The notes: generated by a model from the letters alone, not told the origin. A stretch of DNA of 64,000 bases from Sulfurimonas sp. (GCA_003978465.1 QNZS01000038.1:1-64000), one strand, 5' to 3'. Shown: positions 43,701 through 52,746, numbered from the stretch's first letter. Numbers and translations are program-made.

Positions 43701-43893
43701 TTTTATCAAGTATATCTGCTGAAGTACCTGCATACCCACCTGTAATTCTTATTTTGTCCATCTGAGTTGGAGGGAAAATCTCTTTAGGTATATTTATGTA
43801 TGCAAAAATAGAAAGCATAAAAATAAACAGTAATAGTATATGGTTTAAAAGTGGTTTTTCTATAGAAAACTGTATAAACTTACGAATCATCAT
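40768..43893 (-). CDS. RND family efflux permease (AcrB-like)
   Basis: A 1041-residue inner-membrane pump with the twelve-helix RND layout: FSIEKPLLNHILLLFIFML at the start, two large periplasmic loops, and the second half beginning near residue 515. The proton-relay helix reads LVDEAIVVAENI near residue 397, with Asp-Glu where Asp-Asp is usual. The C-terminal repeat VGLAGVVVNDGLIMVDF is near residue 940. No membrane-fusion or outer-membrane partner is adjacent, so these must be elsewhere. Substrates are unknown. Confidence 0.92.
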   Translation of the reverse strand: MMIRKFIQFSIEKPLLNHILLLFIFMLSIFAYINIPKEIFPPTQMDKIRITGGYAGTSADILDKMVVQTIEEDLQNINELESIKTSIKNGSFTIKADIKTGSKNISVLNDVKDVVSSVVKDLPSDMSEPLAKIITHDFPLTLIALSGDVDKRILLQHANELKSELAKFKDLTNIGVRGDSDEELDIRLNNEKIKAYGLQPSLVVNAIKNISSIFPVGTIKEKSHHLYISTYNGEKTKEEVANTIIGIGDLKLRIGDIADVDFKLSDETELSHYNGIRNISVNVNKSKDGNAIALVHEIRVLLKELALKHPQLTYSIYTDTSVWIKNRLNTVFANIAFGLMLVFLAMLLFINRGIAFVVALGIPLSFMIGLIATEMMGDSMNMLSLLGALIALGMLVDEAIVVAENIYRHLEEGMERKEAVITGAAEMFPAVLTATLTTVFAFLPMLLMTGEMGMFIKIIPIMITVLLLSSLFEAFYFLPLHAHDFLRVSTNKESFTRRFWAKSYVYYSRILHFLFKRRYLSLIVITISILGLTFIFMKNSKFQLFPDFDTTQVYVYGKVNINNELKDTEEIVSKLEHILLDNLDKDNISSITSVIGFKMDAKSRAEFGENMFHVFLDLNEHVPVNFFDTYISPILSIEKGDGTKIRIDDARVIAKKAEKLLKALHDLKDEKGAFVYEELVVKVPGAGVVANDIEISLSHKENENVIPSLKYLQEEIKKIDGVFNISDDADLGEKELKLRVNQYGQELGFNEELISSELRAYYLKGEYGKLFNSSGLIRIKLQSNINKDINSINNIELQVPASNQYVRLKDICEFVYVQSFVTLKKEDATRIRSFYASLDKTKITSSEVMLKMEAAFESVREKGTIVEIKGEEKENNKNKKEMMQSAIMALFLIFITLVWLFDSIKKPLIVLSTIPLVLLGVYAGHWVMGLNLTMPGLIGVVGLAGVVVNDGLIMVDFIKKAKNTEELMSRAQTRLRPILLTSLTTVLGLSTLIFFASGQAMILQPMAVSLGFGIAWATVLNLLYVPLLYSIVYKIKPPKSI

Positions 43894-43898
43894 CGCCC

Positions 43899-44177
43899 CT
43901 AAAAAAGTGTGTCAAGAATTTGATTTTTAAATCGTATTGACTCAACCGAAGCAGATATAATTCTATTCTCTTCTTTGAGTGTATCGTACTCGCGCTTGAG
44001 TTTAGCGATGTCTCTACTCTTATAATAAATTTGCTGTGTTATATATACTTTTGGAAAAGTGAAAACAGCTATAAAAGTAAGTGTTAAAAGTGTAAATATG
44101 AAGTAGTTGAGGTCTAGTCTGCGACGAGGTACTAAAACTATATCTATTTCATCTAAAAGTTCTGACTTATCACTCAT
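43899..44177 (-). CDS. FtsL-like divisome protein
   Basis: A 92-residue single-pass membrane protein. A basic N-terminus (VPRRRLDLNYF) is followed by one membrane helix (about residues 25-47) and a C-terminal coiled coil (IAKLKREYDTLKEENRIIS). This topology and its overlap with rsmH (eight bases) match FtsL, which bridges FtsB and FtsQ in the divisome and follows mraW in most bacteria. FtsL sequences diverge too far for a firm call from sequence alone. Confidence 0.75.
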   Translation of the reverse strand: MSDKSELLDEIDIVLVPRRRLDLNYFIFTLLTLTFIAVFTFPKVYITQQIYYKSRDIAKLKREYDTLKEENRIISASVESIRFKNQILDTLF

Positions 44178-45102
44178 ACTTCTTTCCCATTTGAAAAACT
44201 CTCATTTTAGCACTTCTACTTCTGATATTTTCTTTGAGCTCATCATCTTTTGCCATAAGTGGTTTACGAGTGACTATTTTCCCTAAGTCATGATCATTCC
44301 CACACTCACATCTAAAAGCTTCTGGTGGACAGATGCAAGACTTAGCCCAAGAAGCAAACTCTTGTTTTACGATACGATCTTCAAGTGAGTGAAATGAGAT
44401 AATCACTACTCTAGCATTACTTATACCTGCTTCTTTAAGGGAGCTTAAAAGTGACTTTAACTCTCCAAGTTCATCATTTACTTCTATACGAATAGCCTGC
44501 ATAAGTAAGGTAGCTGGGTGTATTTTTTTACCGTGAGGCATATCACTTTTAAGAGTATCACTCAAACTTTTAGCTGATGAAAAAGGACGGTTATTGATGA
44601 TTTTACTTGCTATTTTTTTATAGTTACGAAGTTCGCCATATTCTAAAAGTATATGTTCTAATTCACTTTGTGAGTACCCATTTACCACTTGCTCTGCATT
44701 TAAAGGTGCAGACTTATCCATACGCATATCTAGGTTATCACTCTCATATGAAAAACCTCTCTCTTTTTGATCAAGCTGAAGAGATGAAACTCCAATATCT
44801 GCTAAAATTCCCTTGATTTGAGAAACGTCAACCTCTTCTAAAATCTCTTTTATGACATTTGAGAAACGACCTTTTTTGATATTTACTCTATCTCCATATT
44901 TTTCTAATCTTTGGCTTGAAAAATCTATGGCAGTTTGGTCTTGGTCAATTGCTATGAGTTTTATGTTTGGATTTTCATCTAAAATCATTGATGAATGCCC
45001 ACCATATCCCATAGTACAGTCGATAATTATACCCTCATTTATAGAACTAAATGCCTCAATAACTTCACGGTATAGAACAGGAACATGAGGGGTATTATGC
45101 AC
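44170..45102 (-). CDS. rsmH: 16S rRNA (cytosine(1402)-N4)-methyltransferase
   Basis: RsmH (MraW) methylates C1402 of 16S rRNA in the ribosomal P site. The 310 residues show HVPVLYREVIEAF at the N-terminus, the SAM site IDCTMGYGGHSSMIL near residue 26, the GILADIGVSSLQLD motif near residue 104, and ERGFSYESDNLDMRMD. The C-terminal VIISFHSLEDRIVK is also intact. The downstream FtsL-like gene overlaps it by eight bases, the usual dcw-cluster order. The other dcw genes are not beside it. Confidence 0.96.
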   Translation of the reverse strand: MHNTPHVPVLYREVIEAFSSINEGIIIDCTMGYGGHSSMILDENPNIKLIAIDQDQTAIDFSSQRLEKYGDRVNIKKGRFSNVIKEILEEVDVSQIKGILADIGVSSLQLDQKERGFSYESDNLDMRMDKSAPLNAEQVVNGYSQSELEHILLEYGELRNYKKIASKIINNRPFSSAKSLSDTLKSDMPHGKKIHPATLLMQAIRIEVNDELGELKSLLSSLKEAGISNARVVIISFHSLEDRIVKQEFASWAKSCICPPEAFRCECGNDHDLGKIVTRKPLMAKDDELKENIRSRSAKMRVFQMGKKYE

Positions 45103-45247
45103 GAAGAACCTTTATATAGTGTATTGTTTTAATTATTATACTAAAACTTGTTTAATAAAGCACAATAATATACATTTAAAACGATATAGGATATGATAGA
45201 GTAAGTAGAGTTTTTATATTTTACCAATACCACAAGGAATAAATGTA

Positions 45248-46072
45248 ATGTTTTTTAAATACCTAAAAGCAGTTGGAACAGGACCTAAAGGGAATCGTAA
45301 CCTTAGTTTAGCTGAGAGTCAAGATATGATGAAACAAATTATCTCAGGTCAAGTACATCCTGAGAATATTGCTTCATTCCTTCTAGGTTGGCGTTTAAAA
45401 CCTGAGACTATAGATGAATTTAAAGGTGCACTTTTAGCACTTGATGAGTTTGTAAAGCAGTATGATGTACCTAATTCCCTCGAACTAGGATATGCCTTTG
45501 ATGGGAAACTAAAGACACCCTACCTTTTTCCTCTTATTGCTAAAGAGTTGGAAAAAAGTGAATTAAACCTTTGTATCTTTGGTGACTTACTTCAACCTGC
45601 AAAAAATGGCCTCACAACACAAAAATTTTGTGAGGTAAGTGACTTAGGTCCAAATATTTTTTACTTTGATAGAAAAGAGTACCTACCCGAGTTACATGAG
45701 CTCACAGACTTACGTATGCGTTTAGGGCTAAGGTCTGGACTTAACACCTTAGAAAAACTTCCAAATATGACAAACTCTAAATTTGCAATAACAGGAGTTC
45801 ATCATAAACCCTATGTAGATAAATACAATGCTGTATATGCAGATAGATACGAGAGATTCGCACTAATTCAAGGGGCCGAAGGGAGTCCTGAACTTTTTAA
45901 AAAAGGTAAACTTTGGGTGAGTGAAGATGGAAAGACTGAAGAGTTTCTTGTTGACCCGTCATACTATGGTTCAAGTACAGAGGAGGATTTAGCAAAAGTT
46001 AATGCTGCTATTTTCTTGTTTATTTGTAAAAAAGCCAACAGTATTAATGAGGCTTATGATTTACTTTCTTAA
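45248..46072 (+). CDS. TrpD2/YbiB-like glycosyltransferase-fold protein
   Basis: A 274-residue protein of the anthranilate phosphoribosyltransferase-like fold. The helical N-terminal domain (LSLAESQDMMKQIISGQV, then ASFLLGWRLKPET) and later DLRMRLGLRSGLNTLEKLPN and ITGVHHKPYVDKY match TrpD2 (YbiB) proteins, which bind DNA and lack anthranilate chemistry. An ADRYERFALIQGAEGSPEL segment is also typical. No trp gene is adjacent, supporting the non-biosynthetic reading. AAGGAAT precedes the ATG. Confidence 0.8.
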   Translation: MFFKYLKAVGTGPKGNRNLSLAESQDMMKQIISGQVHPENIASFLLGWRLKPETIDEFKGALLALDEFVKQYDVPNSLELGYAFDGKLKTPYLFPLIAKELEKSELNLCIFGDLLQPAKNGLTTQKFCEVSDLGPNIFYFDRKEYLPELHELTDLRMRLGLRSGLNTLEKLPNMTNSKFAITGVHHKPYVDKYNAVYADRYERFALIQGAEGSPELFKKGKLWVSEDGKTEEFLVDPSYYGSSTEEDLAKVNAAIFLFICKKANSINEAYDLLS

Positions 46073-46080
46073 CTTGGTCT

Positions 46081-46662
46081 CTATCTTAGTTTTTGTATAA
46101 AGTCTCTTGCTTTTTTATCAAGCATTTTCATACGTGCTATTCCCTTTGGGATGGAGAGGCGCAGTTCTTTCATCTCACTCAAGAACACTCCTAAATTGTT
46201 AGGAATTTTCTCTCTCAAGTATGTTTTAAAATGCTTGGCAAATGCAGGAGAAGCACCAGAGGTCGAAATGGCAATGGTTAAATCACCTTCTTTTATATAT
46301 GCCGGGAAAATAAAATCGCAGTATTCTACGGAATCTACTGCATTACATAAACACTTGTAATTTTGCGATTCTAAGAATATCTCTTTTTGTACAGATATAT
46401 CATCTACGGCTACAATCACCAAACTACACTCTTTTATATCCCCTCTCTCATAGATGCGCTTATGACACTTTATACCATGCTCATGTGCAAGATGAAGCAT
46501 TTTCTCACAAATGAGAGGTGTAATAATCTCTATGTCATGACTGAAGTCTAAAAGATGTACTAACTTCTCATAAGCGATATTTCCCCCACCAACAAGCAGG
46601 ATTTTTTTATTGTCTAGTTTTACAAATGCGGGAAAATAGTGATTCGCTTTTAGACTTGACAT
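46081..46662 (-). CDS. precorrin-2 dehydrogenase / siroheme synthase N-terminal domain protein
   Basis: A 193-residue stand-alone version of the CysG N-terminal (Met8p-like) domain. The NAD fold is LDNKKILLVGGGNIAYEKLVHLL near residue 17. The C-terminal ISTSGASPAFAKHFKTYLRE segment is the usual helical cap. It oxidises precorrin-2 to sirohydrochlorin and may insert iron to make siroheme for sulfite or nitrite reductase. Its ATG overlaps the proA stop by one base. Confidence 0.9.
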   Translation of the reverse strand: MSSLKANHYFPAFVKLDNKKILLVGGGNIAYEKLVHLLDFSHDIEIITPLICEKMLHLAHEHGIKCHKRIYERGDIKECSLVIVAVDDISVQKEIFLESQNYKCLCNAVDSVEYCDFIFPAYIKEGDLTIAISTSGASPAFAKHFKTYLREKIPNNLGVFLSEMKELRLSIPKGIARMKMLDKKARDFIQKLR

Positions 46663-47894
46663 TAACGAGTCTGTCCCTTTCCATAAATCTTAAACTTATA
46701 AGTAGTAAGTCCTTCTATCCCCATAGGTCCACGAGCATGAAGTTTATTTGTACTTATTCCCACTTCTGCACCAAAACCAAAGGCACCACCATCAGTAAAA
46801 CGAGTACTTGCGTTTACATATACAGCTGCGGCATCTATAGCATTTAAAAAATCTTCAGCCGCAGACATACTCTCAGTGATAATAGACTCAGAGTGACCCG
46901 AACCAAACTCAACGATATGCTCAATCGCACCCTCAACACCATCTACTACACGAATGTTTAGAATATTAGCAAGGTACTCAGTATGAAAGTCTTCATTACC
47001 TGCATGGGCAATATCAATAATAGCCTGTGTTTTATCACAACCCTTTAGTTCTGTATTTTCTATGTCAAAGGCAGCCTTTAAAACTGGTAACATCTCTTTA
47101 GCAATAGCACTATCAACAAGTAAAGTCTCCATTGCATTACAAACACCAGGACGTTGTACTTTAGCGTTTATTGCAATTTTTACTGCGTTTTCACGGTTTG
47201 CATCTTTATCTATATATGTATGGCACTGTCCTTTGTCGTGTTTAACTACACTTACAGTTGCATTTGCACTAACATGTTTTATAAGCCCTGCTCCACCACG
47301 AGGGATAATAAGGTCAACATACTTGTCCATCTTTATAAGTTTATCAACTCCTGCACGAGAAGAATCTGGTATAAGAGAGATAAGTGCTTCTGGTAAGTCA
47401 TTCGCTTTGAGTACCCCTTGGAGTACTTTTGCTATAGCCTTGTTAGAATGTTCAGCCTCTTTTCCACCTTTAAGTACACATACATTTGAGCTTTTAAAAC
47501 ATAAAGCTGCTGTATCAGATGTAACATTTGGACGTGACTCGTAAATGATACCGATTACACCGATAGGAATACTTACTTTTTCTATCTTTAAATCATCTTC
47601 AGTTACCCAACCATCAAGAACACGACCAACAGGTTCTTTAAGGGCAGCTATCTCTTCAATTGCAATAGCCATAGAATCTATACGAGACTCATCTAAAAAA
47701 AGTCTGTCCATTAGTGCGGATGTTAAGTTATTTCTCTCTCCATCGGCCATATCTAAGGCATTCGCTTTAAGTAAATCTATGGTATTTTCTCGTAGAGCTT
47801 CTGCCATCTCTTTAAGTATGTTGTTTTTTTGACGTCCACTTAAAGTATTTAAAACTCTACTTGCTGATTTTGCTTCTTGTAAAAACTGTTCCAT
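46662..47894 (-). CDS. proA: gamma-glutamyl phosphate reductase
   Basis: ProA reduces gamma-glutamyl phosphate to glutamate semialdehyde in proline synthesis. From the ATG at 47892-47894 it has 410 residues. Motifs include YESRPNVTSDTAALCFKSSN near residue 115, LIIPRGGAGLI near 195, the catalytic Cys in QRPGVCNAMETLLVD near 255, and the C-terminal GRGPMGIEGLTTYK-like end (here ARGPMGIEGL). I chose the later Met because GGAAG lies five bases ahead; longer starts add a hydrophobic leader not seen in the family. It is divergent from proC. Confidence 0.95.
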   Translation of the reverse strand: MEQFLQEAKSASRVLNTLSGRQKNNILKEMAEALRENTIDLLKANALDMADGERNNLTSALMDRLFLDESRIDSMAIAIEEIAALKEPVGRVLDGWVTEDDLKIEKVSIPIGVIGIIYESRPNVTSDTAALCFKSSNVCVLKGGKEAEHSNKAIAKVLQGVLKANDLPEALISLIPDSSRAGVDKLIKMDKYVDLIIPRGGAGLIKHVSANATVSVVKHDKGQCHTYIDKDANRENAVKIAINAKVQRPGVCNAMETLLVDSAIAKEMLPVLKAAFDIENTELKGCDKTQAIIDIAHAGNEDFHTEYLANILNIRVVDGVEGAIEHIVEFGSGHSESIITESMSAAEDFLNAIDAAAVYVNASTRFTDGGAFGFGAEVGISTNKLHARGPMGIEGLTTYKFKIYGKGQTR

Positions 47895-47958
47895 TTTATC
47901 TTCCATATTTGTAAAAATTATTAATGCTATAATAACATAAATAATACTAGGAACATTA

Positions 47959-48717
47959 ATGAAAACAATCACTTTTATCGGAAATGGAAATATGGCATTA
48001 AGTATTGCTCAGGGTTTAAAGGCTACTTACAAGATAGAAGTTGTTGGAAGAAGTTTAGAGAAACTTAACAAATTTGAAAGTGACTTAGGAGTGAGTATAG
48101 ATAAACATATGTTTGATAACTTTAACATGAGTGATAAAACAATTATGCTCTGTGTAAAACCTGCAAATGTTGAAGAAATCAGTACAAGACTCTCTGGTAA
48201 GGCAGAAGTTATATACTCAGTTTTGGCAGGAACTTCACTTAAAAAACTTAAAGATAACCTCACTACAAATGCAGTAGTAAGAACTATGCCAAACCTTGCA
48301 GCTTCTATTGGTGCATCTATGACAACACTTACAGGTGATGAAAATTATAAGGCCGAAGCAGAAGAGCTTTTAGGTGCTATAGGTAAAACAAGATGGTTAA
48401 GCAGTGAAAAAGAGATAGATATAGCAACAGGGCTCGCTGGAAGTGGTCCTGCATATCTATCACTTATAGCTGAAGCACTAACAGATGGAGCCGTTAAACA
48501 AGGTCTTAAACGTGATGATGCTATGGCTATTATGAGAGGTCTATTTGGTGGTTTTGGTGAGCTTATCCAGAATATACACCCTGCACTTCTTAAAGATGGT
48601 GTTATGAGTCCTGGTGGAACAACTGCGGCTGGGTATGGTGCATTAGAAGATGGAAATGTTAGAAGTTCTTGTATGGCGGCTATTGAAAAGGCATACCAAA
48701 AAGCTAAAGAGCTTTAG
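47959..48717 (+). CDS. proC: pyrroline-5-carboxylate reductase
   Basis: ProC reduces pyrroline-5-carboxylate to proline, the final step after ProA. The 252-residue protein starts with a Rossmann fold FIGNGNMALSIAQGL and has the family signatures VRTMPNLAASIGASMT near residue 108 and GSGPAYLSLIAEALTDGAVK near 157. The C-terminal MSPGGTTAAGYGALE segment is also present. proA lies divergently 64 bases upstream, so the two share a regulatory spacer. The spacer contains TATAAT-like boxes on both strands. Confidence 0.96.
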   Translation: MKTITFIGNGNMALSIAQGLKATYKIEVVGRSLEKLNKFESDLGVSIDKHMFDNFNMSDKTIMLCVKPANVEEISTRLSGKAEVIYSVLAGTSLKKLKDNLTTNAVVRTMPNLAASIGASMTTLTGDENYKAEAEELLGAIGKTRWLSSEKEIDIATGLAGSGPAYLSLIAEALTDGAVKQGLKRDDAMAIMRGLFGGFGELIQNIHPALLKDGVMSPGGTTAAGYGALEDGNVRSSCMAAIEKAYQKAKEL

Positions 48718-48731
48718 GTACATTTATCTGA

Positions 48732-50204
48732 CTAGATAAAGTTAAGTATCTCTTTTTGAATATCTTCTTTATCTACTAGAGTGTTTTGTGTAACTTCTTT
48801 AGAAAAAAGCCCTTTTACCACCTCAGGTATTTGAAGCTGTGCCATTTTACTAATAGACTCTAGTGCTTCGATATCTTCAACATCTATCTCACCACTTAAA
48901 GCATTTGCGATTACTGGAGAAAATTTTGTCCACTCGGCAGTTGAGTAAGCAATAGTTTTTATCTTAGCATCACAACAAGTTTCATAAGACTTCATACAAG
49001 TAGCAGTATGTGGATCCATAAGATACTTATCATTTTCAAATGTATCTTTTATATACATCTTGCCTTCATGACCATTACAGAAGTCTGCATCAAAATTAAT
49101 TTGTAGCTGTGTCAATTCATCTGCATTTAACGCATAAAAATTCTCTTTTTCTAGGTTTTGCATTAACTCACGAGTACGCTCAGGTCCAAACATATCAAAT
49201 AAAATACGCTCTATATTTGATGATTTTAAGATGTCCATTGCGGGTGCAGTTGTTCCAACAACCTCGCAGTCTCTAAGATCATACTTTCCAGTTTTTATAA
49301 GTTTTGTAAGTACATTGTTTTCATTTGAAGAGATAATAATTTTCTCTACAGGCACACACATCTTTGATGCATAGTAAGCACCAAGAGCATTACCAAAGTT
49401 TCCAGATGGAACGTTAAGATATACTTTTTCACCCATAGTAATTCCCTCTTGACGAACAAGCTCTAAGTATGAGTGAATATGATAAATAATTTGAAATATA
49501 ATACGACCAAAGTTTACAGAGTTTGCAGCTGAAAGAGATATGTTTTTTGCTTTAAGTGCTGCATTGAACTCATCACTAGCTAAAAGGCTTTTGAGTGCAT
49601 TTTGTGCATCGTCAAAAACACCATGAATACCGATAACTTTTACGTTTTTTGCATCTTCTGTAACCATTTGTAGACGTTGAACATCACTCGTTCCACCATC
49701 AGGATACAAACAAGCAACTTGTACATTTGCACGATTTTTAAAAGTCTCTAGTGCTGCTGGACCAGTGTCTCCACTTGTTGCCGCTAGGATCAGATAGTTT
49801 TCATCACGTTTTTGTGCGATAGAAGAGAGAACAACACCAAAAGGTTGAAGTGCCATATCTTTAAATGCACGAGTAGGCCCATGGTAAAGCTCAGCGATAT
49901 AAAGATTTTCTTTTACTTTCACAACAGGAACAGGATTATTTTTATCATCAAACTCATCATAAAGAGCAAGTGCTTCATCAATAACCTCAGAATCTATGTC
50001 AATCTCAAAACGATTTAACATATCTTTTGCAAGTACTTTATATGAAGAGTTTAAGTGTTTTACTAAAAACTCATTCCCAAGTTCTGGTAAGTTTTCAGGT
50101 ATATAAAGCCCACCAAAAGAAGCAATTGGAGCGAGTATAGCTTCTGAAAATGTTACCGTTGCTGGTCTACTAGCATCAATTCCACGAGTCTGTATAAAGT
50201 TCAT
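48732..50204 (-). CDS. thrC: threonine synthase
   Basis: ThrC makes threonine from O-phosphohomoserine using PLP. The 490-residue protein is of the long, bacterial type. The N-terminal FIQTRG, the PLP-binding Lys in HGPTRAFKDMALQPFG near residue 112, and the AATSGDTGPAALE phosphate loop near 142 are all clear. NVPSGNFGNALGAYYASKM follows near 268. It ends close to proC in a tail-to-tail arrangement. All motifs are intact. Confidence 0.96.
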   Translation of the reverse strand: MNFIQTRGIDASRPATVTFSEAILAPIASFGGLYIPENLPELGNEFLVKHLNSSYKVLAKDMLNRFEIDIDSEVIDEALALYDEFDDKNNPVPVVKVKENLYIAELYHGPTRAFKDMALQPFGVVLSSIAQKRDENYLILAATSGDTGPAALETFKNRANVQVACLYPDGGTSDVQRLQMVTEDAKNVKVIGIHGVFDDAQNALKSLLASDEFNAALKAKNISLSAANSVNFGRIIFQIIYHIHSYLELVRQEGITMGEKVYLNVPSGNFGNALGAYYASKMCVPVEKIIISSNENNVLTKLIKTGKYDLRDCEVVGTTAPAMDILKSSNIERILFDMFGPERTRELMQNLEKENFYALNADELTQLQINFDADFCNGHEGKMYIKDTFENDKYLMDPHTATCMKSYETCCDAKIKTIAYSTAEWTKFSPVIANALSGEIDVEDIEALESISKMAQLQIPEVVKGLFSKEVTQNTLVDKEDIQKEILNFI

Positions 50205-50265
50205 ATTATTCTCTTAATTGTATTTTCGAGATTATATCTAAACTTGACTATAAAACAATTAAATA

Positions 50266-50669
50266 CTACTCATAAACTCCATATGTAATTACAAATACTC
50301 CAAAAGTTTTATGTGGTTTGCCTGCTGCTTCTATTCCATCAATCCCTGTTGCTTGTGGCTGTTCTATTTCATCCATAGGAATAATAACATCAGACCCATC
50401 ATAAAGACCAGCTACAAGAGGATTATTAAAAAGTCCAAAACTACTGTGAATACGGTATGCTTCAGCCACTTTTAGAACACTCCTTAAATCAACACTTACA
50501 TTATTTTCATTGTCATAGTTATATATGACTACTCTTACTCTACCTGCATCGTATTGTTTTAACTCACTACTCTATGCTTACCTGCTGTTGGAGGAGATGA
50601 TGTAAAGTTATTACCTCCACCATCTATTATTTGGTCTAGGCGAGCTCCACGGCTATTGAGTGAAAAGTC
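50266..50669 (-). pseudogene. C-terminal remnant of a large secreted protein gene
   Basis: Two minus-strand frames read as one protein end. The upstream one has SRGARLDQIIDGGGNNFTSS and PPTAGKHRVVS and stops. The downstream one picks up, one base out of register, with YDAGRVRVVIYNYDNENNVS, then YRIHSSFGLFNNPLVAGLYD and ends FGVFVITYGVYE. A single lost T at about 50560 would restore the join. The style (VYNYDN..VSVD.., LYDGSDV.IPM) recalls the last beta-sandwich of secreted beta-helix or glycan-related proteins. No start remains. The specific family is unknown. Confidence 0.5.
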
Positions 50670-50713
50670 TTAGAACTTTTTACAGATCAAACTGGTTTAA
50701 GTATATTTTAGTT

Positions 50714-51937
50714 TTATTTAAAAAGCCTAATTGGATTAATATGATAAGATTTTTGTGTTACTTCAAACACAAGTTCATCTTCCACTCGCCCTATCGTATA
50801 CCCTCTTTTTATCTTTATACCTTTTTTAATGTTTGGACTAATTTGAGAAAGGTTAGCATAGATAGTATGAAGACCATTTTTATGTTCAACAATAACAATG
50901 TTATTTAAAACTGCTGTTTTATCTGCATAAATTATTTTTCCATTAAATACAGTTTTTACTTTTGCATTTATCTTTTTTGGTTTTAAAGAGATAGACTCAT
51001 TAAATATTTTTATACCATAAATAGGATCAGTATACGGACCATACTTTTTAGTGATAGTATAAGAGTCTAGAGGGGCAATAGTTTTAGAACCTCTATATTT
51101 TTTAGTCTTTACAGCCTGATAAGAACTTCCATGTTTTTTTACTTTTACAGGATTTTTATCTAAAATTATCTTTTTCTTATCAAATGCAGCCTTACGCTCT
51201 TTTGCAAGTTTTGCTTTTTTTATCTCATCTACTTTTACTATATTTAACTTTGCTAAAGTATCTTTAAGTGCATTTTGTCGACTCAGTAATTCTCTGAGTT
51301 CTTTTTTATATGATGCTTTTGAACGAGTAAGTTTTTTAAGTGCTTGTTTATTTGCTATTTGTGTTTTTATAAGTTTTTTTCTTTTAGCATCTATATTTGT
51401 AATAGCAACTTCTAAAGTACTTGCATGCTGGTTTAGAACATCTATATCTTTTGCATTAGCGATAAATGTATTACTCAAAACTGTTGCTTTTACTTTCTCT
51501 TTTTGAAGCATAGCTTTTAGTACTTCAGACTCAATAAGAGAGTCTGCACTTTGAGAACTTGACTCATCTAAAATAAGTGAGAGAGAAACACTCTTAGCTA
51601 TTACCAATGAGAGTTTATCTTCTATCTTTTCTTGTTGCTCATGAAGTTTCTTTTGAGACCTTTTCATTAGTTTTAACTGTAAAGTATTATCTTTATACGA
51701 TAATTCTTTTAAAGATAGCTCTTTTTTAAGATCTTTTAAGAACTTTTCTTGTTTGACTAAAGATTTTTTCTCTTTTAAAATTGCTTTTGCAGTTTCGGAC
51801 ATTTTTTTATTGAGTTTTGAATAGTTTTTTGAGTATTTACTCAGTTTAGAACTAGTCTTACTTATCTTTTTATCAGTAGTTGATGCTCCAAGAACTAGAG
51901 TTAAACTTAAAACAAAGAGTAGGACTAAACGCATCAT
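50714..51937 (-). CDS. EnvC-like murein hydrolase activator (degenerate M23/LytM)
   Basis: A 407-residue periplasmic protein with a signal peptide (MMRLVLLFVLSLTLVLGAS), long Lys-rich coiled coils (residues 20-250) and a C-terminal LytM/M23 domain. The zinc ligands are missing: the first HxxxD site reads YGIKIFNES and the closing HxH site reads HTIYANL. EnvC itself is such an inactive activator of amidases, regulated by FtsEX. Here it directly follows ftsX with a four-base overlap, so the same role in cell separation is strongly suggested. Confidence 0.85.
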   Translation of the reverse strand: MMRLVLLFVLSLTLVLGASTTDKKISKTSSKLSKYSKNYSKLNKKMSETAKAILKEKKSLVKQEKFLKDLKKELSLKELSYKDNTLQLKLMKRSQKKLHEQQEKIEDKLSLVIAKSVSLSLILDESSSQSADSLIESEVLKAMLQKEKVKATVLSNTFIANAKDIDVLNQHASTLEVAITNIDAKRKKLIKTQIANKQALKKLTRSKASYKKELRELLSRQNALKDTLAKLNIVKVDEIKKAKLAKERKAAFDKKKIILDKNPVKVKKHGSSYQAVKTKKYRGSKTIAPLDSYTITKKYGPYTDPIYGIKIFNESISLKPKKINAKVKTVFNGKIIYADKTAVLNNIVIVEHKNGLHTIYANLSQISPNIKKGIKIKRGYTIGRVEDELVFEVTQKSYHINPIRLFK

Positions 51938-52746
51938 ACCTCTTCTTTATGACTTATAACGATAAGGGTAGCTAAAAGTGTTGAGAGTAAAAGTGCAAGA
52001 CCTAGCATAACACCAAAATCTAGTATAGGGTCAAATACAATCACAGTTATGCCAATATTTGACAACTGCTCCTCTACCCAAACACTTGAAGCTATATAAG
52101 AAAATATAACAAAGGCAAAAGCACTAGCAATCAAAGCATCTACAAATGCAAGTCGGAATAATACAGCCGAACTAAGCCAAGTAGGAGCACCGAATAGACC
52201 CATAATATTCATACGTTCAGTATGTTTAAACTGCCATATTTTTAGCTCTTTAGAGATAAGTAAAATTGTTACTATTCCTACACTAAAGGCAAGAACAGAT
52301 ATAACAGTTTTAAATAACAATAAGAGCTTATAAGTTGTATCATGACTTTTTGAAAATGTCTCAACCTTGATCACACTTGTATCTCGTAGTAGTGCCTTAG
52401 TTAAGTTGTTTACTTCACTAGGTGATGGGTAATATACTAAAACTAATTTGTAAAATTTTGGTAAAGAGAGCTTTAAGAGATCTATATTTTTTTTACTTAT
52501 TCCATGGTTAAGCTTTTTGATCACCTTATCTGGAGAGAGTAAAACTATCTTTTTTATGAGTTTATGTTGATTTATTATTATGTTTGCATTTAGTGTTTTT
52601 TGACTTACAGCTACTATAGAGTAGTTATTAGCAAGGTTATCTTTATAAGCATTGATAGATCTGTCTACTATAATAAAAGTTTGTAATGAAAATAAAATAC
52701 TGAGTAGTGCTACAACTAAAGAGAGATGATTCTTAAGCGACTTCAT
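51934..52746 (-). CDS. ftsX: cell division ABC transporter permease FtsX
   Basis: From the ATG at 52744-52746 a 270-residue membrane protein with the FtsX topology: one helix near the start (LVVALLSILFSLQTFIIV), a periplasmic loop (about 35-140), then three helices (VISVLAFSVGIVTILLI, LAFVDALIASAFAFVIF, GVMLGLALLLSTLLATLIV). The FtsX-typical GAPTWLSSAVLFRLAFVD segment is near residue 190. The start overlaps the ftsE stop by 14 bases. With ftsE and the EnvC-like gene it forms the septal hydrolase control unit. Confidence 0.88.
   Translation of the reverse strand: MKSLKNHLSLVVALLSILFSLQTFIIVDRSINAYKDNLANNYSIVAVSQKTLNANIIINQHKLIKKIVLLSPDKVIKKLNHGISKKNIDLLKLSLPKFYKLVLVYYPSPSEVNNLTKALLRDTSVIKVETFSKSHDTTYKLLLLFKTVISVLAFSVGIVTILLISKELKIWQFKHTERMNIMGLFGAPTWLSSAVLFRLAFVDALIASAFAFVIFSYIASSVWVEEQLSNIGITVIVFDPILDFGVMLGLALLLSTLLATLIVISHKEEV

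Noticed and set aside
40768-43893. A complete tripartite RND efflux operon
   Set aside because: Neither a membrane-fusion protein nor an outer-membrane channel gene flanks the permease; only the pump itself is supported.
47062-47544. A 160-codon plus-strand frame inside proA
   Set aside because: It is antisense to an intact, fully motif-bearing proA; its composition (Ser/Ala/Leu with no domain) is that of a shadow frame.
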